This document shows positions 35,708 to 46,755 of a stretch of 64,000 nucleotides of DNA, piece by piece (positions within the stretch are counted from its first letter, which is position 1; every line of letters begins with the position of its first letter). The stretch is taken from the NCBI GenBank assembly GCA_021613335.1, contig JAJTWR010000308.1:2506001-2570000 (forward strand), given 5' to 3'. Origin of the DNA: Whitmania pigra (Eukaryota; Annelida; Clitellata; Hirudinida; Haemopidae). The notes under the pieces were generated by a model. It ran no database searches, was not told where the DNA came from, and saw only the letters and a list, made by a program, of their open reading frames with translations. The position numbers were made by a program, and so were the translations under genes.

Positions 35708-38157
35708 CAGAGGCGTAGCCTGGGTATTTTGCGCCCGGGGACAAACTATAGAATTGGCGCTCTTTTCCATGTCTATATATTTAATCTTACTGTATTACAC
35801 TAAATTTGAAATTGTAATAAAAATCAAATTTTAATGGCACAAGGCATCCATTTAAAAGTGAAAAACCTTTCTACAAATAGTAGCGCATCATTCACCCAAT
35901 CAGTCAGTCTAAGATGATTTACATGCATAGTAGTCTAATAGTGTTTAAAATAGATTTATTTTTCTTGATTTAACAGTTGCAAACTGATCAATAACGTCAT
36001 CAAAGTCTGTTTTCTCAAGCGTTTCTCTTTCTATACTAAGAAGAGCAAGATTACTGTATCATTTTGGCGCCTCTGTATCTTAGCGCCCGGGGACATATGT
36101 ATCCCCCCCCCCCCCTTAGCTATGCCTCTGCTGTAACCGACTCGAATATACCCGGAATTGACTGTATTTTGACAAGGGGCCCGCAATGATGTCCTGCCCT
36201 GTCTCAGTGATCTTGCTCTTCTTAGACTGACTGATTGGGTGAATGATGCGCTACTATTTGTATCAATGGGATGATCCTGTCCCATTGATGCACGCAGATA
36301 CGACAAAATAAGTTTCAATTTGCTGAATGATCGTTCACAGCTTGCAATTGAAACCGCTATTGCTAACAAAATTTGTAGTGAAATTCGAAAATTCGGAAAT
36401 ACGTCGCTTCCATAAAGCACAATAAAACCAAGGAGATCCAAAGGAGTTTCTGGTAGAGTTTCAGTTCGCTTTCTCAGCAACATTCTGCAGTCACCAATTT
36501 CGGTGAAGAGTTCGTAGTCATTAATGTCCATGTCGTAGAAAGTTGCAAAATCTGCACAACTTCGACGAATTTCATCTTCATCTGTGTCAGATGTCAGAAG
36601 AGTCTTAACGTCCAGCAGAAATCCAAATTTTGTGTTCAGGTCTTTGAGTCGTGAAAAACGTGTTGACATCTCCTGTTGAAGACGATCGAACACATTCTTC
36701 ATAACACGCATTACTTCCTCTTCTGATGAGAGTCCTGCATCTCTTGCCAGTTCTCCAGGCATTCTCCTACGTCGCCTAATTCTTCTTTCTACCGGAATAT
36801 CCCATGCTGTGCATTTTGTTCTGGCGTTTTCGACCGCAGCCAGGCTCAAATCATCACGAAGCTTGATAAATTCTTGCTCCAAAGATTCAATATCAGTCGC
36901 AGCTTCCTTGAAATTTATAGTAGGATCTTGTAGGCGCTTCTGTGCACGATCAATTTTTCCAAGAACGACATTGCAGAAATGTAATAAAACTATGAAATTA
37001 AAATTCAATATACAGGCCAGTAACTGCTGTGCATCACTTCTAGTTTCAGGTGTCATAGTGGAGTCTTCCGATAATTTCTCTAGCAATCCAACTAGTTCAT
37101 CCAGTCCTTCATGGATAGCTTTAAAAGCTTCAGATCGTGCACTCCAGCGTGTTTCAGACTCTCTTTTTACTGTTATGGGAAGAGCTCTTTTTAATTCTTC
37201 CCAACGAATTGTTGAATGAGAGAAAAACGAATATATGCTTTCAAGTGTACCAAAAAAAGTTACGACAACAGGATCTTGCTTAGCTGAATACACGCCTGCT
37301 AAATTTAAGCTGTGGTTGTCACAGTTGACGAACAGTGCTCTAGGATTTCTGTCACATATTCGTTGTTGAAGGCCAGATATATGCCCAGTCATCACCGAGG
37401 CATTGTCATAACATTGAGCTCGACAGTCGGCTACAGGTATCTCATCAGAATTCAGTCTCTCGACGATGACTTTCTCTAGGCTTGCAGCATCTTTTGAATA
37501 TATCTCGATATAACCTAAAAATGATTCTTTGATTTTTAATACAAACTATTATTTGAGGCTATCATATAATCAACGGTAATTTCAGTTAAAACTAAAAATA
37601 TAATAACTTTCTTTTGGCAGTTGGCGGCCACCGGCCCAGTCCAAGCCTGGTGGGGGCGCTCGCTGTAGTGCAACTTTGCGTTAGCCTGATACCAATGGGA
37701 GTTTCAGAAATTGTTTTGACGTTTTCACGCTTTCACGAATGTTGTTTATCTTTGTCTATATTAGAACAATCACAACCAGTCTCTGATAAAAAGTTTTAAT
37801 ATACCTTAATAGAGTGTAATCCATTTTAAACCACAATAAGTTCGTCAACAACTTAGTAGTATTACAGTAGTAGCCACTGCAGAGTGCACGCAGAATCCGT
37901 ATCTTGACTGGCAGCAGTGGTGGTGGGCTCACTGAGTTCACTGAGCTGACAGCAGCATCAACCAGGCCTGGATGGCAGACGTATCAGACGATGGCTCATA
38001 TCTGCCCTGCTCCAGCCGCCGCTGTTGGCTAGCTTGTGAGTGTGACCTGTTTTACCAATGTCGCCAAAATTAGGTAACCCTCATTTTGGCGCCCCTGTAT
38101 CTTGGCGCCCGGGGACATATGTACCCCCTTGCCCCCCCCCCCCTAGCTACGCCTCTG
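35708..38157 (-). mobile_element. hAT transposon with 8-bp target duplication, internally rearranged
   Basis: The element starts CAGAGGCGTAGC and ends GCTACGCCTCTG, and both ends continue into a GCGCCCGGGGACA block. Exact target duplication TGATGACA lies at 35700-35707 and 38158-38165. A third, end-like copy with a 13-C run lies internally at about 36074-36131. An inverted pair of about 37 bp (35873-35911 versus 36225-36260) shows that an end fragment of a related copy is nested inside. The minus strand carries the transposase. Confidence 0.9.
36031..37517 (-). pseudogene. hAT (ZMYM1-like) transposase, truncated
   Basis: An open frame runs from a TTTTTAG acceptor at about 37518 to 36031. It contains AQCYDNASVMTGHISGLQQR (second catalytic Asp region of DUF4371-type hATs), VNCDNHSLNLAG, SETRWSARSEAFKAI, and the C-terminal dimerisation core SIASCERSFSKLKLILSYLR. 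The C-terminus then reads through an inserted transposon end. The expected continuation, LALLSIERETLEKTDFDDVI, is still present further on at about 35965-36050. The N-terminal zinc finger and first catalytic region are missing. Confidence 0.85.
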
Positions 38158-38424
38158 TGATGACATAAATGAGCGAAAATCATGATTTTCCACAAGTGAG
38201 AGGTAACAGGTTAAAAAGTGACTTCACATCCACCTGGATAAATAAAGCAATAAAAAAATCGGATAAATGCAAAATACAAATTTTTTTGGCATTCCAACTT
38301 TGGAATCTGTTTTTTTTTAATTACTTTCTTTTAATTTTTTTAAAACGATTGTTTTTGATGACCTGCGAAGGAAGCATATTCTTATCAATAGTAATTCAAT
38401 ACAAACTTCTTAAGCATCAATTCG

Positions 38425-39140
38425 CAGCGGCGTAGCTGGCCGGGGGGGTCTTGGGGTCCGGACCTCCCTGCTGGGATCTGGACCACTTTTTCAAATGATC
38501 CAAATCCGATGAGTTTTTTTATTGGGGGGGAGTATAGTAACAATGAGTGAAAAGATGAGCCTTCTATTAAAACATTAGTATTAATAATGTCAAGCACATT
38601 TTCATTCTGAAGCATTTATATGACAAATTATTTTTCAATTAAATGAATCATGCAAATATTTGATATACTTTATTTGTTTTCACATTTAAATACGCAATTT
38701 ACCTAGATTTTCATTTATTAGTGTAATTTTTATATAATGTGATCGTAATTAAAAAAAAACATTTTTATCTGTATAATGACATAATGATATATATAACCTT
38801 TTTTAAATAAAATTTTTTTAAATTTGAAACCTCATTTTGTGTTAATTTGAAAAAAGTTTTTACGGGAGTTTGTTTCTTATTTTTCTTCATTATATATTAA
38901 AAAAACACAGTTCTTCAAAAATAGTTGATATCATCATATGCTCCATCTACCTTTATAAAATTTAACCACTTTCACCATTGTAAACGCTAATATCCGTTAC
39001 AATTTTAGCTATATTTAATATGCACTTGTATTATATGAGAATGGTCATATCCCCAAACAATCGGTTTAAGTTCACCCTTGCGTAGTAAATCTTATGAAAA
39101 ATTGGACCCCCCCTGTCAAGAAAAGTCAGCTACGCCCCTG
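38425..39140. mobile_element. non-autonomous hAT (MITE-like) with 8-bp target duplication
   Basis: Left end CAGCGGCGTAGCTG and right end CAGCTACGCCCCTG are imperfect inverted repeats. Exact target duplication TCAATTCG lies at 38417-38424 and 39141-39148. There is no coding potential in the 716-bp interior. Confidence 0.88.
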
Positions 39141-39148
39141 TCAATTCG

Positions 39149-39559
39149 TACCTGCAATGATGTAATATTGATTGCCTCGAGGAGCTGAAAGAATGTTTAA
39201 GTGCAAATTAGTTCAAATATATATCAGAGTAGCTTCAAAAAGTAAATCAGTAGTTATTCAAAATACGTACTGTTCAAATTACCTGAAAATGTTTTGAGGC
39301 GTACGGTTCTTTCCATTTAAATCCACAAATCATCCCACCCAAATACTTCATTGTGTGCACTAAGAGATGTCTCAGGTATATAATCGAAAAGCTTGAATGT
39401 GGATTCATCATGATAAATGATACCATGCAATTTATCAAACCTCCATGATGGTGCTAAATTTGGATAAAATGTGTAAGCGTGTATAAGGTATTATGTATTA
39501 AAAAATAAAAGAGCAATTCAATAAATAAAACTTCATGCTATATAATTTCATCATTTTTA
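39149..39559. other. AT-rich spacer
   Basis: Nothing is recognised. Confidence 0.3.
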
Positions 39560-39725
39560 GTTAATAAAAAAACTACCTTCGATCATCGATGAGCCAGGCT
39601 TACAGACTTGGCAGCCCTCTTTAGGGAACTTGCCGATGGACTGAATTTTGAATCGGTTATTAAAAAAAAAACTTTGCGGGAAGAAAAGCGCGTAAATTTT
39701 GTTTCTAAATTTTTAATTTGATTAT
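39560..39725 (+). repeat. hAT-derived repeat copy, inverted relative to 51.07-51.22 kb
   Basis: ttcgatcatcgatgagcc, ttgccgatggactgaatttt and aactttgcgggaagaaaagcg recur in reverse complement at about 51065-51215. There the sequence is the 3' part of a minus-strand hAT transposase relic. 39726-40680 contains only AT-rich sequence and the probable TXNDC9 upstream region. Confidence 0.65.
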
Positions 39726-40681
39726 AGTCCTACGAAAATAAATATTTGAGAGCTTTTCGAAAATTTTTAAGGTTAACGATTAAGGTTTAGACTACTAACA
39801 GTCAAGAGGGAGAACAGTTGTGAGAACCGCCTCCTCGTTTTCTTGTAGCGATTTAGATCAGCCGTGACCATTTCTAGTTTTAACAATCTAATCTCAATAG
39901 TTTATTTTCTAAGTTCTTCTCAAGCGAACTGCTATATCGAGTTGTTCAAATATATTACTCATGCTTCTCCTTCGCCACATTCATGTAACTTACTTATCAA
40001 AATAAGCAATTTAAAATCGCAGCACATTAGCATATTTTTTTCATCTCCAACGATATAATTATAATAATAAATTCATTTATTTTAATTGATAGTAAAATCA
40101 ATTAATATGTTAAAATATTTTTTACATTAAAAACAATTTTGTGTAACTTAGCGCAATTGTAATATTTGTTTTATCTGGTAGCTTTATTTATTGTTTCTAT
40201 GTCTACATCACCCTGCGTAGAAGTGTCTGTAGAACTGCCCCGAGGTTCATACTTGTGTCTATTTGTTATAATTTGCTTAAAGTATAGTTAAAAAATTGAA
40301 GGTGGTGTTTTCAACTTCACTGCTCCAGAATCTGCTGTTTGAAACACCTCGTATCTGTTATTTCATGTTCCATATATATACTGACTTTAAGCTTATATAG
40401 ATTCAGATGCTGCTAATTCTAATTTAAGTTAGCCACAAGCAAACTTGATTTTACTGTGCTAGTGCAATTAATATTTGTGCGAAGTTCTATCAAACGTGAT
40501 TTTTGTTGATTTCTTAGTGTTATGATTGCTTCAGTCTAGGTCTATAGTTATTTCAACATTTATCCTTAATTCTCAAAATTAAATTTTTTACTACCAGACT
40601 TCTCTTTGCTAAAAGCAAATTACAAATCTTCTCAAAACTAAGCACTTATAATCACTGGTTTATCTGTTTCTGTAGGTTAAC

Positions 40682-41365
40682 ATGGAGAATCAAATTGAAA
40701 AGCAACTTTTAGCTGCGACTGGGATACTAGAGCAGCAAGTGGATGTTGCTTTGCAGGAATTAGATGACATTACAGAGTATAGAAAGAAAAGGCTGGAAGC
40801 ACTAAAGAGGGCAAAAGTTCAAAAGGAAGAATGGTTGAAACAAGGCCATGGCACTTTTGAAGAAGCAGCTGATGAAAAGGAATTTTTTAACATCTGCAAA
40901 AAAAGCAAAAATGTTATTTGTCATTTTTACAGATCCTCCACCATTTATTGCGAGGTTTGTTTCTTGTCAAAGACCTTATTTGTGTCTTACTAAATTTTTA
41001 TTTGTGTTGGTTGGCAGGTTGTTGATAAGCATTTGGCTTTGCTGGCTCCAAGGCATCTTGAGGCCAAATTCATTAAAATAAATGCTGAAAAAAGTCCCTT
41101 TCTCACAGAAAGACTTAGAATAAAGGTTATGCCAACCATTTGTCTCATCAAAGATGGAAAATCAGTTGACTTTATTGTTGGATTTGGTGACCTTGGAGGC
41201 AAAGAAGATTTCCAAACCAGAGTCTTGGAGCAGAGAATAGCAAAAGCAGGTGTTATTGAATGTAGTGATGATCATGTGCCTGCTGAAAATCCTAGGGCAA
41301 ATCACATCACCAAGTCCATTAGAGGCAAACGATCCGATGATACCTCAAGTGATGATGAGGCTTGA
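40682..41365 (+). CDS. TXNDC9: Thioredoxin domain-containing protein 9
   Basis: Two coding exons, 40682-40954 and 41018-41365, are joined in phase across a 63-bp intron, giving 206 residues. The protein is a phosducin-like/thioredoxin-fold regulator of the CCT chaperonin (known for the family). The N-terminal helix reads [20 protein letters not shown], then [20 protein letters not shown]. The thioredoxin fold has [15 protein letters not shown] in place of the CxxC active site (consistent with TXNDC9, which is not redox-active), then [17 protein letters not shown] and [20 protein letters not shown]. The acidic tail is DDTSSDDEA. An acceptor (TTCTGTAG) at about 40677 suggests a 5' UTR intron. 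It is tail-to-tail with M6, with 120 bp between the stops. Confidence 0.95.
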
Positions 41366-41447
41366 TAATTCCAGATCTGATACTTATTTCCATTAATAAT
41401 TTTGCTAAAGTATCAAGTAGACCTTTTTGAACCATTGTATAAAGATA

Positions 41448-41462
41448 TTTATTCACATTAAA
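41448..41462. promoter_or_regulatory. back-to-back poly(A) signals of TXNDC9 and M6
   Basis: ATTAAA on the + strand (41457-41462) and AATAAA on the minus strand (read as TTTATT, 41448-41453) lie 3 bp apart between the two stops (41365 and 41486). Confidence 0.5.
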
Positions 41463-41485
41463 ATTTTTGAGATTGTCTGGTATTT

Positions 41486-42699
41486 TTAAATTCGTCCTGA
41501 CAAACTTGCATCATTCAAAGCAAATGTTTCGTGGTAGTTTGTTATTTCTTTAGATGCCTGGATCTTAGAATAGTTGGCCCCCAGACCCATTGTGTGCATA
41601 ACCTTGAGTACAAAGAAATTAATTGCAACCTCTATTTGATACTTAAGTGTCACTCACCAATCCTAAGACAATCAATGTTGATCCTGCAAATGCTATGAAA
41701 AACTGTGGGCCAGCCAAAGTTATCTGCATTTAATAATTTAAATAAGTGACAGTGGAATAAATAATACTCTCACTAATAGTTAAAGATAGTTATAGAAACT
41801 GGTATAATTTCATCATGCTCACATTATTACAGAAATCATCCAAGTCACTTTCATCACATAAAGAATTCAGATCTAAGCCAGCTGTGAAATTCCTGTAGAT
41901 CCCTAAAATTCATTAATGTTAATATTTTGATTAAATTTAGCATAATTTTGACTACCAAATCTGCTGAGATTTAGACAGAACTCCCACTCTGTGTCCAGAT
42001 ATTGGTAGGTTCGTTTTTGAATTTCCACGGAGCAGATGGAATAGAGCATGAGATAGATGATGATTGTTAGACCTATGAAGCTTGTCACCCCCATCCAAGC
42101 ACAGTTTAAAACATAAGTCAGGCTCAAGAACTGCAATTAAAACACCATAGCAGATATATGGTTATGAATGAAATCAAACCGATATTTTTTTGACAATTTG
42201 TTGTCTAAGTGTTTACCAGGAATGCACTTATTCGGCCACCCATGATGCACTTCACTCCTGAGTACAAATTGCCGCTGGTTGCTGTTGAAGCCAGCACACC
42301 AAAAGTGAACAAAAGGATTGCAAAAAGACCCATAAAAATGGCAAACACAAAAAATCCAATTTCTATGCTTTCAAGCCTGCACAAAGAAATTATTAAACAA
42401 TTTGTGCACAAGAGTCATTAATTGCGTGCCACTGACCATTCGACATAAAAGTGGAAGAGATTGACAAATATTCCTTGGATCACCAACTGGGTGGCCTTAT
42501 ATCCTGCACCACAAAACATGCCCACTCCTAAGCACAGTACAACTGTGGCAAGTAAGGTGCCCCATGGTACAGAATCTAGTTTTCTTCCTGTAGAGATTTG
42601 AGTGCTTTATTTTAGGCTAGCCACCATTCAAGTGAGGGGAATTGAATCCTTAAAACAAGCATTGATTGTTTAAAATATGAAATGTTTCTGCATACCCAT
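41486..42699 (-). CDS. M6: Proteolipid protein family member (M6/PLP)
   Basis: Seven coding exons join in phase to 250 residues: 42699-42696, 42587-42437, 42376-42217, 42130-41956, 41902-41823, 41723-41658 and 41602-41486. The first coding exon holds only ATG plus one base, as in vertebrate PLP1, which also has seven exons. It is a four-span membrane protein: TM1 LLATVVLCLGVGMFCGAGY, TM2 FFVFAIFMGLFAILLFTFGV, TM3 VLNCAWMGVTSFIGLTIII, and TM4 FFIAFAGSTLIVLGLVMHTM. The extracellular loop has the conserved Cys set (FCLNLSRFG, LCDESDLDDFC). The N-terminus, MGRKLDSVPW, lacks the cysteines that are palmitoylated in vertebrates. Introns are 53-108 bp. Confidence 0.93.
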
Positions 42700-43624
42700 G
42701 AATCCTGACTTCTAGATGAAAGAACACTTCAAAATAAACCCAAACTAAAATAAACATTAATAATGATACATAAATTATGGAAATAGTGATTGATTTTTAG
42801 CGTGGTGCTCAATATAAACAGAAGAGCGACTAAAATAAAAATTTTGAATAAAAACAATTACAAATTAATATTTTCAGACCGGATTCCTTTTTCCGCTACG
42901 ATTTAGTTATACCATGCAGTCCCGGGCTTTTCGTGAAGAAACCTGAAATTTTATTTGTAATCGTTTGTGAGTTAACAGTTATAAACCCAAATATTTTCAA
43001 TAAACTTAGACCAGAAACGTGTTCATTCTCTCATTACTTACAACATACAAACGAACATCAAGCATCCCAATATCTCCGAGTCGATAGATTCACCTACACT
43101 TTCGATTAAGGGGTAATTAACACCTGAAATTTATGAAAACAGCGCTAATTTTAATTAAGTTAAGTTTATAGACTTTACCTTTTACAAATTAAAAAAATTA
43201 TTTTAAATTTATTAGTTTTTAACACGTTTTTTAATTCAAAAACATATTCGTGAAATGTTACTAGACATACATTGTATCAAAGAATCAAAGACAAGCAAAA
43301 TTAATTAATTACATAATGGATTAAAATATGTAGTTTTTAAAAAATTTGTCAATCGTATATAATGACACATCAGAAGACATTTCTTCATTCAGTTCCTAAC
43401 AACTAGAACTCTACCTAGCAACTCCTGCCGCGGAGCGAACCGACAGGGAATCACCAGAAGAGTTTCACCCGTTTTTGGTTGTTTTATGCAACAGCAATTG
43501 GTATTTGATATTGAAAACAGCAATATGTACTTACATGTTTGCTAACAGCAGAGATTTACCAATTCGCAATAAGAACCACCGCCGATTATCGATACAAACT
43601 TTATAATTGTTTGTTCCTATATTT
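42700..43624. other. M6 upstream region
   Basis: On the minus strand an AG acceptor at about 43125 and a GTAAGT donor at about 43050 bracket an open segment (PLIESVGESIDSEILGCLM), and another acceptor lies at about 42947. These could be 5' UTR or alternative exons of M6 or part of another gene. I cannot assign them. Confidence 0.25.
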
Positions 43625-43629
43625 CAAAT

Positions 43630-43762
43630 TGTGATGTTCTATCGTTTTATTTGTTCGTAAAAACCAACAACCGTTCCTTTTAATTTCCGCACTTCAACGC
43701 CCATATAAACAAAGATCCCCTATCGTTCCGTCTGTCAATCTCCATATCGGTACAACATTACA
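43630..43762 (-). repeat. 3' LTR of the Gypsy element
   Basis: 133 bp, TG...CA. It differs from the other LTR by an extra segment (ccgtctgtcaatctccat region) and lacks a 3-bp GCC present there. Confidence 0.92.
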
Positions 43763-43794
43763 TCCCTCCCCTTTTTGGAAAACCTAGTCAAATA

Positions 43795-44567
43795 TTAGTT
43801 CACAACATAGTCTGCAAAGCGGGCGGGCAGTTTATGTTCACGCTTGGAGCGGCGTACAACGTTCTGATCTTGCTGTGTGCTGTACTCGCCTTCCGGAGCA
43901 GTTTGCGGCATGACATCACTGGATGTGACATCACCTTCCACCACGTCTTCGGATGGTTCCTTGAATTTTGCATAACCCGACAAGCGGTTATCTATTCCTT
44001 TGAAGAGTGACGAGTTGCGGGTGACTGATTGTCCGTCAGTGTTGCGTGTAGCAGTGATCATCGAGTGGTTCTTTGACGTAACTGTGTGTGGTACTGGCAT
44101 GTACGGTGTGAGTGATCTGTGTGTGTGATTGGTTGTTTCACAATGACCGTGTCACCCACGCTGATTGATGAAGGTTTGACATAGGACTTGTTGTCAGCGT
44201 AGTCCTTCATCTTCGACTTCATGAGAGCATCTCGCTCACGAAATTTTCTATCGCCTTGTGTATCAGTGACTGTAGATGATTCTGTTGATGGTAGAGTTGT
44301 TTTGAAGGGACGTCCAAACAGCATTGTCGCAGGAGGACGACCAGTTGTGCTGTGAGGCGTGGCACGATACTGACGAAGAAAGATGTTCAGTTCTTGATGC
44401 CAATTCTTGTGTTCGAGTTGCGCTGTCTTGATAACCTTCTTGACTGTCTTCACAAATCGTTCGACCTCACCATTGGCACGCGGCCATAGCGGAGTTATCT
44501 TTCGATGCTTGAAACCCATATATTCAGCAAAAACGGGTGAATTCAAAACCATTGAAGGGGGGTCCAT
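43795..44567 (-). pseudogene. Gypsy integrase C-terminal half (frameshifted)
   Basis: Two overlapping minus frames (44567-44058, then 44100-43795) continue the integrase: NSPVFAEYMGFKHRK, ITPLWPRANGEVERFVKTVK (the third catalytic Glu region), YRATPHSTTGRPPATMLFGR, and a basic tail, RRSKREHKLPARFADYV. One frameshift in a T run at about 44532 separates it from the pol frame, and another lies at about 44090. Confidence 0.85.
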
Positions 44568-46755
44568 TATCCGACTTCAGAATGTCACACGAACCAAATT
44601 CTGATAGGATGCGATCAAGTTTTGGTATCACGCTGGCTGCTGCGGTTGACTGAACAATTTCAACCACAGGAAATCGTGAATAGTCATCAATGACCACGAG
44701 TAGGTAGTCACCAGTTGTTAACTGAGCAAAATCAATACTCAATTCACTCCAGGGTGATGACGGTAGTTGGGTCATTTGTAGTGGTTCACGAAGCGGGGTT
44801 GCGACGGCGATTTGGCAGGCAATGCATGCTTTGACGCGTTCTTCCACCAAACGGTCGATCCCAGGAAACCAGACTTTTTCCCTAATCAAAGCTTTGGTTT
44901 TGACAATGCCGTGATGTCCTTGATGTGCGAGATTGACTGCACGTTCCCTCAGTGACTCTGGAATAACTATGCGGCTATTGCGTAGTAGTATATTGTCTCC
45001 ACTGACACACAGTTCAGCACGCATTCTAGCGAACGTGTCAAACTCGTTAGTGTTTATGTTAGCGATGTGTGACCAATCTTTTGTACGGATGACAGCGAGC
45101 AGTGTCTTGTCTTTGACGGTCGCAGTGGCAATTTCAATGCGAGTCATAGCTTTCGGTACTGCATGACCCACGAGGTAGTTGACGTACTCTTCGGCGATTT
45201 GTTCTTCACGACTCGATCGGTCACTTGACAAAGTTGGATGTCGTGATAGATAGTCGGCTGGGTTGTCATGACCTGGTCTGTAGATGATGGTTGTCTCATA
45301 TGGTTGAAGGCGTAGTGCCCAACGCTCGATGCGTGCTGGCGGCTTGCATTTTGGATTGTTGTACAGACTGACTAATGGCTTGTGATCAGTATGAATGGTC
45401 ACTGGCTTGCCATGGATGTATATATGAAAATGTTCACAAGACCAAACGACTGCGAGTGCTTCTCGTTCTGTCTGTGAGTATCGTTGTTCGACATCAGTCA
45501 ACGATCTACTGGCGTAAGCGATGATATGTTCTTCGTTGTTATTTCCACGTTGAATCAAGATGGCGCCGAGTCCGACTGGACTAGCATCAGTGTGTATTTC
45601 TGTTTGCTTGTCAGAGTCAAAATACGACATTACTGGAGCATTGCATAGTTTCTGTTTGAGTTGTGCGAGTGCAGATTCTTGCTCATTGGTCCACTGCCAT
45701 GGTGTGTCCTGTCGTGTTAGTCTACGTAGTGGCTCGGAAACTGTAGCATAGTTTGGTATGAAACGAGCACAATAATTAGTCATCCCGAGTAGACTGCGGA
45801 CTTCAGATGCATTGGTTGGCATGTTCATGTTAACAATTGACTGAATCTTCTTCGGGTCTGCCATGATGCCACGTTCAGTGAATACGTTACCAAAGAATTC
45901 GAGAGTGCGCTTCGCATAGACGCATTTCTGCTTGTTAAGCGTTAGCCCTTTTTCTCTCAGACGTTGAAACACGGCACGCAGATTGTTGAACATCTCCTGC
46001 TCGGTTCTACCGTACACAAGAATGTCGTCACTAATGTTTATTGCGCCCGTTAATCCACTGAGTGTCTCACGGATTGCATTCTGGAAAATCTCTGCAGCGC
46101 ATGAAATACCGAAATTGAGACGTTTGTATCGACGCAGACCAACATGCGTGGAGAATGTTGTAATGTAACGTGATTCAGGTGCAAGTTCAAGTTGATTATA
46201 TCCCTGATTTAAATCCAATTTTGAGAAAACTGTTGCACCATTTAGATCACTGATCAGTTCATTTATAGTAGGCGTAATGTGTCTTTCACGTTTGATTGCT
46301 GTGTTAGCTTGGCGCATATCTACACATACACGTTTTTGGCCAGTTTCACTCTTAGGCTTGGGTACGACGACGACTGGACTCACCCACGGAGTAGCTCCTT
46401 CTGTCATTTCGATGATGTCGAGCTCTTCGTCATGCTTGAGTTGATCTTCTAACTGTTGACGAACATGGAATGGCACCCGACGATGAGGCTGCGCGACTGG
46501 TTGTACGGCGTTGTCGATGTGTAGTTTGACTTGGAAGTCCTTCAGCTTACCGACACCACGAAATAAATCAGCATATTCTGTGACGAGTTCATTGACGATC
46601 TGATCGGTGGATGTCGTACGTTCACCAATCGGTTTCACGACGTGCAGTAGGTGTAGTGCTTGAGATACTTCCCAGCTTAGGAGAGAACCTTCCTTGCTAT
46701 CAATGACGTAGAACAGTGTGTCTGACCTTTCTGTCGTTATATCTAACCACAGCAC
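44524..46755 (-). CDS. pol: Gypsy pol: RT, RNase H and integrase N-terminal part
   Basis: A 743-codon open frame. Reverse transcriptase: CVDMRQANTAIKRERHITPT, FSKLDLNQGYNQLELAPES, and the catalytic box as ISDDILVYG (usual Y/F x DD here has Ser before DD). RNase H: EIHTDASPVGLGAIL, SQTEREALAVVWSCEHFHIY, IHTDHKPL. Integrase zinc finger: HQGHHGIVKTKALI then CIACQ. Catalytic core: SIDFAQL and SDNGPPFNG, ending in the frameshift. The upstream join to the protease frame is also shifted. The element as it stands cannot make a full Pol. Confidence 0.93.
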   Translation of the reverse strand: MLWLDITTERSDTLFYVIDSKEGSLLSWEVSQALHLLHVVKPIGERTTSTDQIVNELVTEYADLFRGVGKLKDFQVKLHIDNAVQPVAQPHRRVPFHVRQQLEDQLKHDEELDIIEMTEGATPWVSPVVVVPKPKSETGQKRVCVDMRQANTAIKRERHITPTINELISDLNGATVFSKLDLNQGYNQLELAPESRYITTFSTHVGLRRYKRLNFGISCAAEIFQNAIRETLSGLTGAINISDDILVYGRTEQEMFNNLRAVFQRLREKGLTLNKQKCVYAKRTLEFFGNVFTERGIMADPKKIQSIVNMNMPTNASEVRSLLGMTNYCARFIPNYATVSEPLRRLTRQDTPWQWTNEQESALAQLKQKLCNAPVMSYFDSDKQTEIHTDASPVGLGAILIQRGNNNEEHIIAYASRSLTDVEQRYSQTEREALAVVWSCEHFHIYIHGKPVTIHTDHKPLVSLYNNPKCKPPARIERWALRLQPYETTIIYRPGHDNPADYLSRHPTLSSDRSSREEQIAEEYVNYLVGHAVPKAMTRIEIATATVKDKTLLAVIRTKDWSHIANINTNEFDTFARMRAELCVSGDNILLRNSRIVIPESLRERAVNLAHQGHHGIVKTKALIREKVWFPGIDRLVEERVKACIACQIAVATPLREPLQMTQLPSSPWSELSIDFAQLTTGDYLLVVIDDYSRFPVVEIVQSTAAASVIPKLDRILSEFGSCDILKSDNGPPFNGFEFTRFC

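Noticed and set aside
36809..37219. 136-codon plus frame
   Set aside because: Antisense of the hAT transposase exon.
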